From Nageia nagi (Eukaryota; Pinophyta), in the NCBI GenBank assembly GCA_050084985.1, contig JBITNC010000001.1, forward strand, positions 34,658,001-34,722,000: a stretch of DNA of 64,000 nt. Direction: 5' to 3'. A program made the translations under genes and the position numbers. Shown here piece by piece: positions 24,833 to 36,659 of the stretch (its first letter is position 1; every line of letters starts with the position of its first letter). The notes under the pieces are model-generated. The model did not search any database. It had not been told where the DNA came from and worked only from the letters and a program-made list of their open reading frames with translations.

Positions 24833-26410
24833 TTCATGATTCAATCATATGCACCCACTATTTTTGTGCCCTTTTTCCTATGATACTCATAAAACTCATT
24901 TTCTTTATACCATGCTCTTGTTGATTCCATTGGATTATTTTTTATTTTGGATGATGTTAAGATATTTTCTTATAGTACCTTATGTAAGATATCTGATAAT
25001 GATTCATCCAAGAGAGTAAAATTCCATCTTATTATATTTGTAAAATATGCTTGATCATTTAATTATCGTTATTTTCTTATTATAGGTATGAATATCTTTG
25101 AGGTTGTATTATGATGATTAGCTGTAGTTGATTAACATCATATGATACTTGATTGTTATATGAATTTTGATCAGTTTGATTATTTTCATTATTATTTTTA
25201 CACTTTTAATCATTTTTGGTGTTCTTATTATGTAACTTTATGACATTAACCTAAGTATTAACCTCCTTAATGCTTTTGCTTGTGCTAGTGCTTCCTCAAA
25301 AGGTTTTTGTTGTTGAATTTATAAGATAGAAGATACTTTATTATTTTAACTTTTGCTATGTAATTTGACCAATTCTTCTTATACAAAGGATTACATCAAA
25401 AATATTATAATTTCTATCCATGATGATGTATATTAATTGATCAATTGATCATCAAATATATTATATTCAAATTTGTGATAGATGCTTTGTTTATCATGTT
25501 GATGGAAAAGTGTTTTAAGAATAAATTATCCAATTGTTTGAAAGAGTAAATGTTATGTTGAGTCAAGTTGGTGTATCAATCCAAAGCATGGCCTCCAAGT
25601 AAAATTGGAAATATTCTAAGCAAAATAAAATCATCGTTTGATATGATATAGTAAGAATACTTGAATTATCTCCAATGTTCACTTGGATCTTATTTTCCTT
25701 TATATTTATCCATCTTTGGAACCTAAAATTTGTAAGGAAATAATTTTGTTGAAACCATAAGGTTGATGGTTCATTAGCAATTAATTTATATGATAGTTTT
25801 ATCTTGCTTTGACCATTAAATTTCAATTATATTTCTTATTATGATATTTTTCTCTTGCTTTGACCATTAAATTTCAATTATATTTCTTATAACCTCTTTA
25901 AAATTTCATCATTCATTATTGTAGATTGTTGATTTTCCATGTTTTGCATTTGATAGTCTTGTTGCATATTTTTCCCCAATAGTTGATTCCATGTTTGATT
26001 AGGAACAAATTGACATTGTGATACATAAGGATGATTATGTTGATGAGCCATTTAATTAACATACCCTTGAATTTGATCTTGAAATGTTGGTTTATTTAAA
26101 ACATGTTGATAAGATTGATTTTTCCCAGGATTATAAGGAGCTTGTTGATATGATTGATATTGATAAACTTGATGTGGGATATTTTAAGGAACCATTTGTT
26201 GAAATTTGCTTGTTTGATTTTGGTTTTATGTGTTTGTTTTATAAGAAAGATTATTTTGTATAATATTATAAGAAACTTTTTTTATTTGTTTTAATTTGGA
26301 ATCGTCAAAGGTTTGAGATTTGGATTTACCCCTAGACTTTGCACTTGGGAAATTCATTGATTGAGATTTTATTGAAAAATCAACATATCTAGGATCTTAT
26401 GTGAGGCCAT
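24833..26410 (-). pseudogene. Element E gag remnant (Tat-like)
   Basis: On the minus strand a Gln/Asn/Tyr-rich N-terminal part (about 26,230-25,920; YQYQSYQQAPYNPGKNQSYQ) leads into a capsid-like part (25,826-25,430). There EAMLWIDTPT, NIYSFKQLDNLFLKHF and SINMINKAS follow the pattern of Tat/Ogre gag. Near 24,850-24,910 an FYEYHRKKGTKIVGAYD stretch has the spacing of the CX2HX4HX4C knuckle of this lineage, with Cys to Tyr, His to Thr and Cys to Ala. Many stops are present. Lineage is inferred. Confidence 0.6.
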
Positions 26411-28217
26411 TTATTGCAATGGTTAATATTGAACTTGACTTGTTGCAACTTGTGGTGATAATGAAACAAAAGATAGTTGAGGAATCATAGATAAAGATAA
26501 TACAAATTGGGGATCAATTAGTTCCTTCATACCCAATTCTAATCATAATATGGAGAATGAAGCAAATCATGATGTTGAGGATAAAAATGGTGAATCATAT
26601 TTGGCACTCAAGAGGATCATGAAATGCTTTATGTTTTTTGTATTTTCTTACGATGAAAGTTACCCAAAAGTGATGCTAATTGATTTTAAATTATCTAATC
26701 ATTCATAAATTGCTCTTGAGATTCTTGATGAATAGTTTGAAATAAAGGTTTATTTATGATTCCAAGAGTAATGGATGAATAATGATAAGAAGGTTTTTAT
26801 CTTGAATGATGAGATTATAGTGTAATTGGTTATTGATTAACTTCTTGGTTTTGCTTAAGTTCTCTAGTCCTAGTCTTAGACCTAGTTGCAGTTATCATGT
26901 TCATAAATGGTTCTTTATCAAACTTTCTAAAACCAAATAGCCTATGATGCCAACACATGGATGGAAATAACACCATGGTTAAAGAAAATAAGGTACAAGA
27001 TATCAAGGGTGCTAATAAAGATAAATACATAAATACTAAGCCTATATTTTTGTTAATATTTTTTTAATGTATGCAATATTAAGATATACAACCTAATGAT
27101 CTTTCAATAGATAGCAATATTATATGTTAAATTGAAATGATGAGAACATAGAAATGGTTATTTAGTCTTATCTAATTACTTCTTGTTCAATTTATCTTTT
27201 ATTTTTATAATAATAATTGATTTAAAAAAAAAAATTATCTCTTTTATAGTTTATCCTAAAATCAGTCTAGTCAAGTGTTTAATAGGTCAAGGGTCAATAT
27301 ATAGGGGTGTAGATCATGTAAAGGCAAGTACTCTACCTTGTAAGTGAAGTCTAAGTGTAGGTAAGGTCATAGGTATGAATTTCATGTTCCTTAATATAAA
27401 TTATATGCAATGATGAAATAAAAATGATAATGTAATGCAAACAAGATAATATGTGCAAATTTGATCCCTTTACACAATGCTAAGAAATCCCATCCAAAGA
27501 TGATAATTTGGTAACTTTCACTAGTACTAAATGTATAATTTGAGCTTAACAAATGCAAACAATGCATAATATAAACTAGAGAATATAAAGGTACTGTAGG
27601 ACCAACCTAGAGGCTCCAATTCCAATTAATAATCAAATAATTTTTTAATGCAAGCACCTATGTTACAACTCTATATTTCTTGATTAGTCTACATATGTTC
27701 AATTAGTTGGTGCCAATCAACCAACTGATTAGTGATCAATTATTTGATCATAATGGCACCTATATAAATTGAAAAATAAATGATAAAATCCTATTACAAG
27801 GATATATAACTAGTACAAAAACTTATAAAGGACTATTATCACTTAATTATAGACTCTAATGTTACCAAAAATGATAAAAATTTGATCTAAAATGAGTAAA
27901 AGTGCTAAAATAAGATTGATCAATCCTTTTATAATTAGTTAATTGATTGATCGATCAGTAAAATAAAGATAGGATTGACTATTCAATAAAATAGGATCGA
28001 TCTCATGCAATTTAATCAAAACCTAATGAAGATAAAGAGTTTGAAACTTTTCGATCTAATTTTGGACTTGATAAAGATGGTACCTTGAAACATACAAACA
28101 AAATTAATATTTAATCACAATAAAAACAACAAAGAGATGTGTCAAATAAGAAACACCAAAGACCAATATAAGGTTAGAAAAATCCTCAAGAGCTCAATGA
28201 ATCCAAGACCAAAAGAG
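26411..28217 (-). other. Element E interior, 5' leader region
   Basis: Between the gag remnant and the primer-site candidate. Only short frames are seen (26,830-27,030 on minus, unrecognised). It is presumed to be the untranslated leader. Confidence 0.45.
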
Positions 28218-28235
28218 GTCTCATTGTGATCACCA
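28218..28235 (-). other. Element E primer-binding-site candidate
   Basis: On the minus strand TGGTGATCACAATGAG lies four bases after the 5' LTR end. It starts with the TGG required to pair with a tRNA CCA end. I cannot assign the tRNA. Confidence 0.4.
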
Positions 28236-28239
28236 ATTT

Positions 28240-29387
28240 TGTAAGCATATAAATCCTACACAATCAAAAGCTAGGGTCTAATCCATAATAAAACCTCAAG
28301 ATCTAGATATTTACTTATAAATATTTTTCTTAAAGTTTATCCTATGTTAAACTAACAAAGATTAAGATGAAATATCAAGTGATATTGATGTACTTTCTCA
28401 TTAAATATATAAATAACACTTGTAAAATAAATTATATTAGAGGAAACCTCTAACCTCAAATCCTTAAGATCTTCAAGCCACTCAAGGTTGGGATAAACCC
28501 TAGCTAAGTATGATAGTAGGTCTCCTTGTCCATAATTAAATGGTTGATCAAAAGATAATCAAGGATTCCTATATGCATGTGGTATGCTTTTTTTCTAATG
28601 TTAATGTTATATGCTTTTTGATATAATTGAAATATAATGTTAATGCTAAATAAATATTAACGATATGATATGTTAACAAGATGTGATAACATATGCTAAA
28701 ATACCCACCAAATGGATTAAGTGATAAAATCATAAGTTGTACATAATTATGAATATCCATAATGATAATTAATGATGTCTATGCTAAACAATCAAAAATA
28801 ATGATATGGGTATGAGTAATTACATATAAACCCTAACCTTAACCCTAAGCTAAAATGATAATTAACCTATGTTTGTAACTATATGCCAAACAATGCAAGA
28901 TATATGTTAATTAAAGGATATATGTACTCCATTTTCCTTTAATATGTCTTTGTAACTTGTAAAAATATAAAACATAGTTAGTGATTCACAAGGGGTTTAC
29001 CTCAATCTACCATGAAAGTAGGGTGTGAAGCCTTGTACAAGCTCATGCCATGATGGGTTTATATTAAAAATCTAATTGCTATGTGTTAAAAAGCTTGATT
29101 TTTGATAATTCTTATATGTAGGCTATGTAATGCTCCACAAATTATCTGAAATCTCAAGACCAAAATGAATTAGTTTTGAAAATTGAGGGAAAACTCTCTT
29201 TTTATAGTATTTTGTTATTGATTGGATGGTTGATTAGGAATGCTATAGGATCAACTATTCAGTTAGTTTATTGATTGGTGGATTAATTATTGTTATTTTT
29301 TTATAAAAATGCTAATTTTAACCAATTTTGACATTTATTCTCAAATATTTTTGTTTCCTACAAATATGTAATTTTGGGGTGTCTGCA
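28240..29387 (-). repeat. Element E 5' LTR (uninterrupted)
   Basis: 1,148 bp, TGTAAGC...TCTGCA in plus orientation. It is the intact counterpart of the four-piece left LTR and shows the empty A1, F and H target sites at about 28,511, 28,600 and 28,995. Confidence 0.9.
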
Positions 29388-31000
29388 TTTTCAAAATATT
29401 TGCATAGAATAATACACTATATTTTTTAAAAATTAGAGAGGTCAACCTTGAATTATTTTAGTAGAGTAGAATTACTTTAATCCTTCATTCCTCTCTCTTG
29501 ATATCTTTCCAAAGCTTCCTTGGTGGATAATGATATTTTTCTCATACATTGAGTCTCCTTATAAAATAGGAAATTCTGAACATAATGCTAAAAGAAGCAT
29601 TACACCTTAGTTTTGCTTTCATCGTTGTTTTTCTTTGAGAGGGGAGATATGGGACACATTAAATCACATCTTTTCCATTATTTAATACCTCTTCCTCTCT
29701 TTCTCTTTTGGGTAAACACTGAAATAGATTTCAATAATGTAAAGCCACCATATAAGGTAATACTAAATTTTCTTACTCAATAGTATTCAGACCAGAGTAC
29801 TTATTTATTTACCTTAAGCTTATAAATTTTTTAGTATCTAAAGGCATAAAAAAATTATTTTTCATAGCATTTTATTTTTTTAAATAAACAAAGGTATATG
29901 TATAAAATATACCACCAGCATTCATTATTAAATCCTTAATAATAAAATAATAATAAAATACCATAATAATAAGTATGTATCATTATTAAATTCCTATAAT
30001 GATGATAAAATACCAAATTATATTTTTACCTTATGAAAGTGATTTTCTTTCATCCTTCAATTAAAAATATTATTATACCTATATCATAGGGGTCACTAAA
30101 CACATAAACATGCAACCCCTTGGTTTACCTAGTCCTACAAGATCAAACACTCTAAAGTAGCATCAAATCCTTATAAAATCAACAAATAATAATAATACAT
30201 AAGAATTATAAAATGATACCACAATTTTAATCATACTATCAAATGAAGTACATATTGTTACATGAAATCATGAATCAAGGAGGTCGTTACATGTTGCCTC
30301 AAAAACTTTATTTTTCCTTAGTTTGTGATCCTACATTTATAATTGACAAGCATTGAGAGTACCATGGTATGTTGAGGCATAATAAATATGATTTTTTTTC
30401 ATCTATGTGATTTTTTCTTCTTTATTTCCTTCACCACTCTCCAAATCCTTTTGGCACACCCTCTCCTAAAGAAATCCCCACCTTTATAAATTTATCCTCA
30501 AACTTAGGTCTCTTATGCAAACTCTCTTTATGATGGCCCTAACCAACCAACCATCCTTATCTCATCCCCCCTGCCTCTTGCTATTTATTTCATACTAGTG
30601 ACATTAGGAAATCCATTTAAAATTTAGCACTAATAAATATCTAGATTATAAGAGCTCTTAGGTAGAGTTCTACAAACATGGAATTGATTCTCTTCTTTTT
30701 TATTTTCTAGGTTTTTTTAATGAGGTCATTTGCTTTATATTTCCCCCCTCCTACATGTGACATATTATTTACCCTATCCAAAAATCAACACATAACTCTA
30801 ATTACAAGACTTTTATGATTGAACATACATTTGCCACATTTTATAGCACAATGCTAGAAGTAAAGTTATCATAATAACTTAAGTATAAGAAGCTCAAGAT
30901 TGTGGGATAGGCAATTTTAAAGAGTGAATACTAAATTATTGATCACATATTTACCCTTTGTCCAATTATTAAGGAGGCTAATTAGTGCTATGTTAAAGTA
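29388..31000. other. No clear feature; possible upstream part of LINE I
   Basis: AT-rich DNA between element E and the readable reverse transcriptase of LINE I. It contains AATAATAAAATA-type simple sequence near 29,930-30,000. No gene is supported. The right part may be an unreadable upstream portion of LINE I. Confidence 0.4.
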
Positions 31001-31695
31001 TTATGTTACTTCATCAACTTTATAAAGTCTTTTGACTTAATGTCAAGACTTCTCCTTCTCTAATGGATTTATGACATTGGCATCTCTTATCCTCTTGTTC
31101 TAACTAGAAATAGGTTATATAAAATAGTGGTTGGCCAATTTTGTATCCCTCACATTTATTCTAACTCTAATTAGAGTACCATCAAGGTTAAATAAGATTT
31201 TTCATCACATTGATCCTCTTTTTTATTTATATCAATTGGCTCAGGGGTTTCCTTTGATAAGGCACTCATGTAAATGATGGTTATTTTCACCAATGATACG
31301 ATTCTCCTCTTCCACTTGATTGATGGCTTACAAAGATAACTAAATGTTCTTGATTATTTTTGTGACATCTAAAAACTTATTTTTAATCTCAATAAAATGA
31401 AGGCCATGGTTTTTAGCACTTCCTGAGATGCTATCTCCAAGTACCAAATTTTCTACAAAGGAGAACCTATGGAGATCATCACCACTTATATCTACTTATA
31501 GGTGCTATTTTTTGGACCTTATTTTACATTGAGATTCTATTCTTAGTCCTATATTTTTAAGAGCTATGTTTCCCTCTCTATTATATAATGTCTATATTTT
31601 AATACTAATTTTTAGGATACCCCTTCAAATATGAATCTATTTAATGCCATTATTCAATCCAAAACCACTTTTAGGTTTGAGGTTTAGGCACCTTG
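31001..31695 (+). pseudogene. LINE I reverse transcriptase, fragment 1
   Basis: A single plus-strand frame from 31,001 stays readable through stops for about 690 bp. Motifs in order: INFIKSFDLMSRLL (FKKAFD...P in intact elements), DIGISYPLVLTRNRLYKIVV, STIKVK before the GCPLSP region, the catalytic box at 31,286 as FTND (normally FADD), LNVLDYFCDI, FNLNKMKAMVF, IFYKGEPMEIITTYIYL, and NMNLFNAII near the end. This is a non-LTR reverse transcriptase distinct from the L1-type F. It is cut at 31,691-31,695 by element B and resumes at 44,726. Confidence 0.72.
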
Positions 31696-32407
31696 TGATA
31701 TGTAATCATTGAAAGCTTATAGCATACTCGGATCCTCACTTACATATTCAAAAAAAAATAGTTAACCATTATGAAATCATATGAATTGCATATAAATTTG
31801 AAAATTACAAAATGTAAATCATAAACTAGCAATCTCAAACACATAATAAGATCAACTTAATGATTAAGCCTAGTTCACCCAATGTGGGCTAATCCAGCAT
31901 GGAATTAGAGCCTTCTCTTCTAATTATCTATGGATATTACAATATTACATGCATAGAAAAATACCATCAACACAATGGCAATAAAATCTTCTACAATTAT
32001 TGTAATCTCCTACATCAAGAAGAAATAATTTCAAAACTACAATAATTCTTGGTCTTCCTCCAAACTATTACAATTCTAAAATCCCAAAACTCTAATATCC
32101 TCTATCTTGAGAATCAATAATGAGATACACCATTAAATAAGCCTCCAAAACACTTTGAAATGTTGACCAAGGAACCTGAACCACTCAATCTCCTGAAACA
32201 CCACTATCTCTTCAAATTCCCATTTTGACTCATTAATGTGCACACCGTTAGTAGCCTAAAATTAGCAATTTGCATGCCACTAATGGACTATAACTTAATA
32301 CCAAAAAACTCTAGATTTTGGTATTCAATCTATCTCTAAGCACATATACCTCTGGAATGAGTATTTCTCTTGAAAAGACAACCTGATATATGATCCAATT
32401 TGGATCA
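31696..32407 (-). repeat. Element B 3' LTR
   Basis: 712 bp, direct repeat of 44,004-44,725; both share the AGCATACTCGGATCCTCACTTA stretch near the start (first 20 bases identical). A purine run (TTGGAGAGG on minus) lies just inside its right edge. Confidence 0.88.
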
Positions 32408-35254
32408 CCTCTCCAATGGAGAAGCATTTGGTCCCATAAATGATAGATGAGGATACAATTCCCTAACTCTAGACCTATACATCCACTTGGCTTTATTAGT
32501 ATTTTTTCCTTTTAATCCAACCAATGATAACTTTGTCTCACCTCTTCATGTAGTATGAACCTTCTTTTGCAATATGAAATCCTCCTTGAGTTCATCCATA
32601 GTATTAGGATCTAAGTCATCAATAGATGGAAAAATTTGATCTAAACATGATCAATATTTAGTCAAAATATATGGCTCATATAATTTCAAATGGTCAACAT
32701 TCACAACTAAATAGATGTTCATATATTGTAGTAGATTCAATCTAAAAGCACTCTCACTTACTTGCTCCAAAATCTCAAATGGTCCATACCATATAGGTTT
32801 CAACTTCTTGGCTAGTCCTTGCAACCTCTCCTTACTAAGATGCAACCAAGCATGGTCTCCCACATGAAACTTATGGTAAACCTATTTTTCTCATGTCTCA
32901 TCTTGTACTTATCTTGGCTTGTATCAAGTTACTCTTGGACTTTCAAATGAATTTGCCTAATATTTTCAACAAATGTTTTAGCTCACTTTTCCTTTTTCTC
33001 AAGTGAATCCTCTTCATCTTTTTGCTAACCAAATACATAATCAAAAATTCAAGGTGGTAAGTAATCAAAATAAGTCTCAAAAGGAATCTTATTAATGGAA
33101 GAATGAATTTCCCTATTGTATGCATGTTGGATATATTCAAGATTTTTCCATCTAGTTTAGGATAAAATTAAGTACTCCTCTTCAATCTTGTATCCATATT
33201 TTCCCACAAATATGTCCAAAATGTGCCCAAAAATATACTATCTCTATTTGAAAAAGTAGAATTAGGCAATCCAAAATGAACTCAAACATGAGAAAAGAAT
33301 AAATTTGTAGCATATTATTTTATTATAGTCTTTTTACATGCAATCAAAATGCATATCTTGCTAAATCTATCCATAATAACAAATAAATAGTCATGACCCT
33401 TCTTAGTCATAGGTAATCCTCCCAAAAAATCCATTGAGATACACTCCCATGGATATGAAGGTACTAGAATTGGCTGATAAAAACCTAATTTCCTATTGCT
33501 TGGCTTGCTAGTGCAATACAAAGAACACCCCCTTATGTACTTGGAAACTTGATCTTGCATCTTTGGTTAATATACATACCATTACAAATTGTACAATGTC
33601 TTTCCAATCCCTAAATATCCTGCAATATTTGGAGTATTTGCTTCTTTAATCAATCCAATTCTTTCACCTATAGGTACACATAATGCATTAAAATGATAAA
33701 GAAGTCCATTTTACAAATGAAATTCATCCAAACCTTCATACTTGGACCTACATGAAGACAACTACTCATACATCTCTTCGAAGTATGGATCCTACACATA
33801 TGCCTTTGAAAATGACTCAGATAGAAAAGGAAGAAATTTTAGCACTGAGAGGGAACTTATTGGAACTTGTTTGCATGTTTCTAAGGGCCCATAATTGGTA
33901 CTATATGCCACTAATGACATGGAATATATAGTTACAGGTGGCCTATATAGCATGTCAACAACCTTATTTTGTGTTCCTTTCTTATACTTGATCACTAGAT
34001 GAAATTGTTATAGAAAACCCATCCATCCATAATGTCTAGTTTGTTGCAATTTTGATTGAGTTTGTAAATACTTTAATGATTGATGATTAGTATGAATGAT
34101 TATTTCTTTCCCCATTAAGTAATATTTCTACATTTTAATAACTTGAACCAATGCATACATTTCTTTATCATAAGTAGGATAATTCAAAATACCCCCACTA
34201 CACTTTTTAGAATGATAGCAAAATAGTTTATCTTCTTGTAATAAAATAGCTCCCATGGTATAGTCACTTGCATCAATATCCATTTCAAATGGATTTTGCA
34301 AATTTGAAAGTGCTAACACAGGTGCACTAATAATATTTTGCTTCAAAGTATCAAAAGATGTTTGTTGTTGTTTCCACATTGAAAAACTTACCTCTTTTAG
34401 GTTATGTCATGTAAAGGTGAAATAATATGAGAAAAAATAATAATAAACTTTCTCAAATATTGGAAAGCACCTAATAAATTTCTCATTTTAGTTACATAAG
34501 ATGGCCTTGGCCAATATATTATAGCACTTACTTTACTAGGATCTATCTTAAGTTGTCCATGACCAATAAAATGGACCAAATACACCAAAGACTCTTTACC
34601 AAACTCACATTTTGAATGTTTCAATAAACAATTCTCCCCATGAAAAAGTTTGAAACACTTTTCTAACATGTACAACATGTTCTTCCCAAGTAGAACTATA
34701 CACAAGAATATCATCCAAGTATACAACAATAAAAGAATCAATAAATGGACAAAGCACATCATTAATTACCCTCAGAAAAATGGTTAGTACATTGCATAAA
34801 CCAAATGGAAAAATAAGACACTCAAATAGGCTTTGTATTGTATTGAAATTAGTCTTCTAAATATCATCCTCCTTGATTCTAACTTGGTGATATCCACTCC
34901 TCAAGTATAGTTTTGTGAAGAATCTTTCCCCTTGCAGCTGATCCAAAAGATCATCTATCTGAGGTAAAGGTTATGGTGATTTTATTTAGTGTTGTATAGT
35001 CAATGCACATTCTCCAAGTTTGATTCTTCTTGGGAACCAAAATAATAAGTTATCCACATGGATATGTACTTTGTTTGATCATAACTTGATTAATCAACTT
35101 TGAATCTACCTCCTTATGTCCCCTTGATCCAAAATTGATTATCAATACAAAGCTATGTTGGGTAATGAAGCATAAGGTAATAATTGAATATCATTTTGTA
35201 TATCTCACATAGGAGGTAATCCTTATGGCTCTACAAATAAGTTAGTAAACTCCC
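32408..35254 (-). pseudogene. Element B pol, 3' part: reverse transcriptase, RNase H, integrase
   Basis: Minus-strand pol downstream of the A2 insertion. Reverse transcriptase keeps YLDD at about 34,698-34,740, followed by the KHSKCEFGKESLVYL and GQLKIDPSKV stretches. RNase H has DASDYTMGAILLQ (about 34,260-34,300). Integrase shows CX2C in a GCSLYC context, MDFLGGLP and DRFSKICIL at about 33,360-33,560, and the C-terminal GPFEILEQVSESAFRL block at about 32,740-32,800. Stops and shifts occur throughout; the integrase middle is poorly preserved. Confidence 0.85.
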
Positions 35255-35976
35255 TGATCCATAAACTATAAGGTTAAAATTTCAATTTAACCTTTTCTTA
35301 GGATCAATTCACACTTAAAACAATTAAGTGCTTGTAAAGGAAAATTAGGAACAAATTTGTAAACACAGAGAAGAGAAAAGCATTCAACATAGAAAGAGAC
35401 AAGCAAAATTATCTTGGTTCACCCGATGTTGGCTACGTCTAGCTCAAAAGCTCTCTACTATCAGTGGGTGGAATCACTTTACAAGGCCTCCATGATCCTT
35501 CAAAACCTCCTCTCACATTCACAACATAAACTCATAGCTCTGAAAATCACAATAAGAACTAAAAACAACTTTCCTAAAATCCTCTCTCCTCTCCCTCCAA
35601 TTTGCTCCCCTTTTTATACAATTTTTGGGGGCTAAAATTGGAGAGACTTACAACTAGGAAATTTAATACAAAACCTATTTTTAGATACCCATTAGCCTCC
35701 TTGATCTTCATGTCCAATTTGAGCTCAAATGGTTGTAAAAATCTCCCCAAAATGAACTCTAAAATCAAAATGATATGCTCACTAGATTGTTTCAGACTTA
35801 CAGAATGAAATCAGCCTAATAATAGGACCTTAGGCAAGATAAAATCACCAAAACCTTTGAAAACACTAAAAATACATCAAAAAAACTAAAATTGGGTGGG
35901 TGCATTATGGTGATGACACATGGCAAGCTGAGAGGAAGTCAACCTCCTATTGACTAGCAGCTTGGCTGGTGTGGGT

Positions 35977-36277
35977 AGCTTGGCTAGCGTGGGTGGCTTG
36001 GTGGTCTCCAAACATGGGCATGGGTGGTCAAACTCCATGCGGTCAAACTCCACATAGGCCTTGTCACATGGTCCTCCTCCTACATGGTTCGATGGGTCCC
36101 GCCAAAACATTTGAAAATATATATATATATTATATATATATTCAAATGTTTTGGCGGGACCCATCGAACCATGTAGGAGGAGGACCATGTGACAAGGCCT
36201 ATGTGGAGTTTGACCGCATGGAGTTTGACCACCCATGCCCATGTTTGGAGACCACCAAGCCACCCACGCTAGCCAAG

Positions 36278-36279
<2 letters not shown>
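35977..36279. repeat. Perfect 139-bp inverted repeat (palindrome) in A2 LTR
   Basis: Left arm 35,977-36,115 and right arm 36,141-36,279 are exact reverse complements, separated by 25 bases of alternating A and T. Read on either strand the arms give the same protein-like frames, which explains twin reading frames here that are not genes. The partner LTR (about 41,960-42,070) has one copy only, partly shortened. Confidence 0.97.

Positions 36280-36320
<41 letters not shown>
36280..36320. repeat. AT dinucleotide tract
   Basis: About 41 bases of alternating T and A directly after the right palindrome arm. The partner LTR has a much shorter ATATATATAT at about 42,070-42,081. Confidence 0.95.
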
Positions 36321-36322
<2 letters not shown>

Positions 36323-36493
36323 ATCCTTTTAATTTTTCTCAAAATACACAAATAGAATTAATATCATATCTTCCACATACGGACTTGGATTCATGATCTG
36401 AAAGAAGCATCAGAAAGCTGAAGATAAGGTGATCACAATGAACACACTAAAATGGAGATTACTAAATGTTGAAGGGATCCAAATTTTGGATCA

Positions 36494-36504
36494 TTCCTCC
36501 CCAT
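36494..36504 (-). other. Element A2 polypurine tract
   Basis: ATGGGGAGGAA on the minus strand directly before the 3' LTR. Confidence 0.7.
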
Positions 36505-36659
36505 TGAGAGAGAGCTTTTATCCCCAAAAGCAATTAGGATGATGAAATGAGGTGAGGGTAGAGCTCCCTCACCCAATCAATTGCATACCATTTGGCCTTG
36601 TGTGGATGTTGGCCCTTAACTCCAATATCCTACACCTCATGTATTCCACTATGAGATGA

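Larger units (their letters stand above)
4796..29387 (-). mobile_element. Element E: nested, gag-only Tat-like LTR retrotransposon
   Basis: The outermost element of the left half. Its right LTR (28,240-29,387) is whole; its left LTR survives as four separated pieces that align in order with the right LTR and sum to 1,147 bp against 1,148 bp. The 5,383-bp interior (22,857-28,239) carries a degraded gag on the minus strand and no recognisable pol. A purine run (AAAAAGGGG on minus, about 22,857-22,870) next to the left LTR and a TGG-starting primer-site candidate next to the right LTR both set the sense strand as minus. It carries A1, F (with G) and H as later insertions, all within the left LTR. 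The target duplication is unclear (ATTTT would overlap the last LTR base). Confidence 0.8.
35255..36493 (-). repeat. Element A2 3' LTR
   Basis: 1,239 bp against 1,144 bp for its partner. The excess comes from the inverted repeat and AT tract at 35,977-36,320, which the partner lacks. Confidence 0.93.

Noticed and set aside
36116-36140. AT-rich core as a possible replication origin
   Set aside because: It is the loop of the palindrome; nothing else supports an origin.
35886-36355. Two overlapping reading frames of about 125 codons on opposite strands with nearly identical proteins
   Set aside because: They are a by-product of the perfect inverted repeat in the A2 LTR, not genes.
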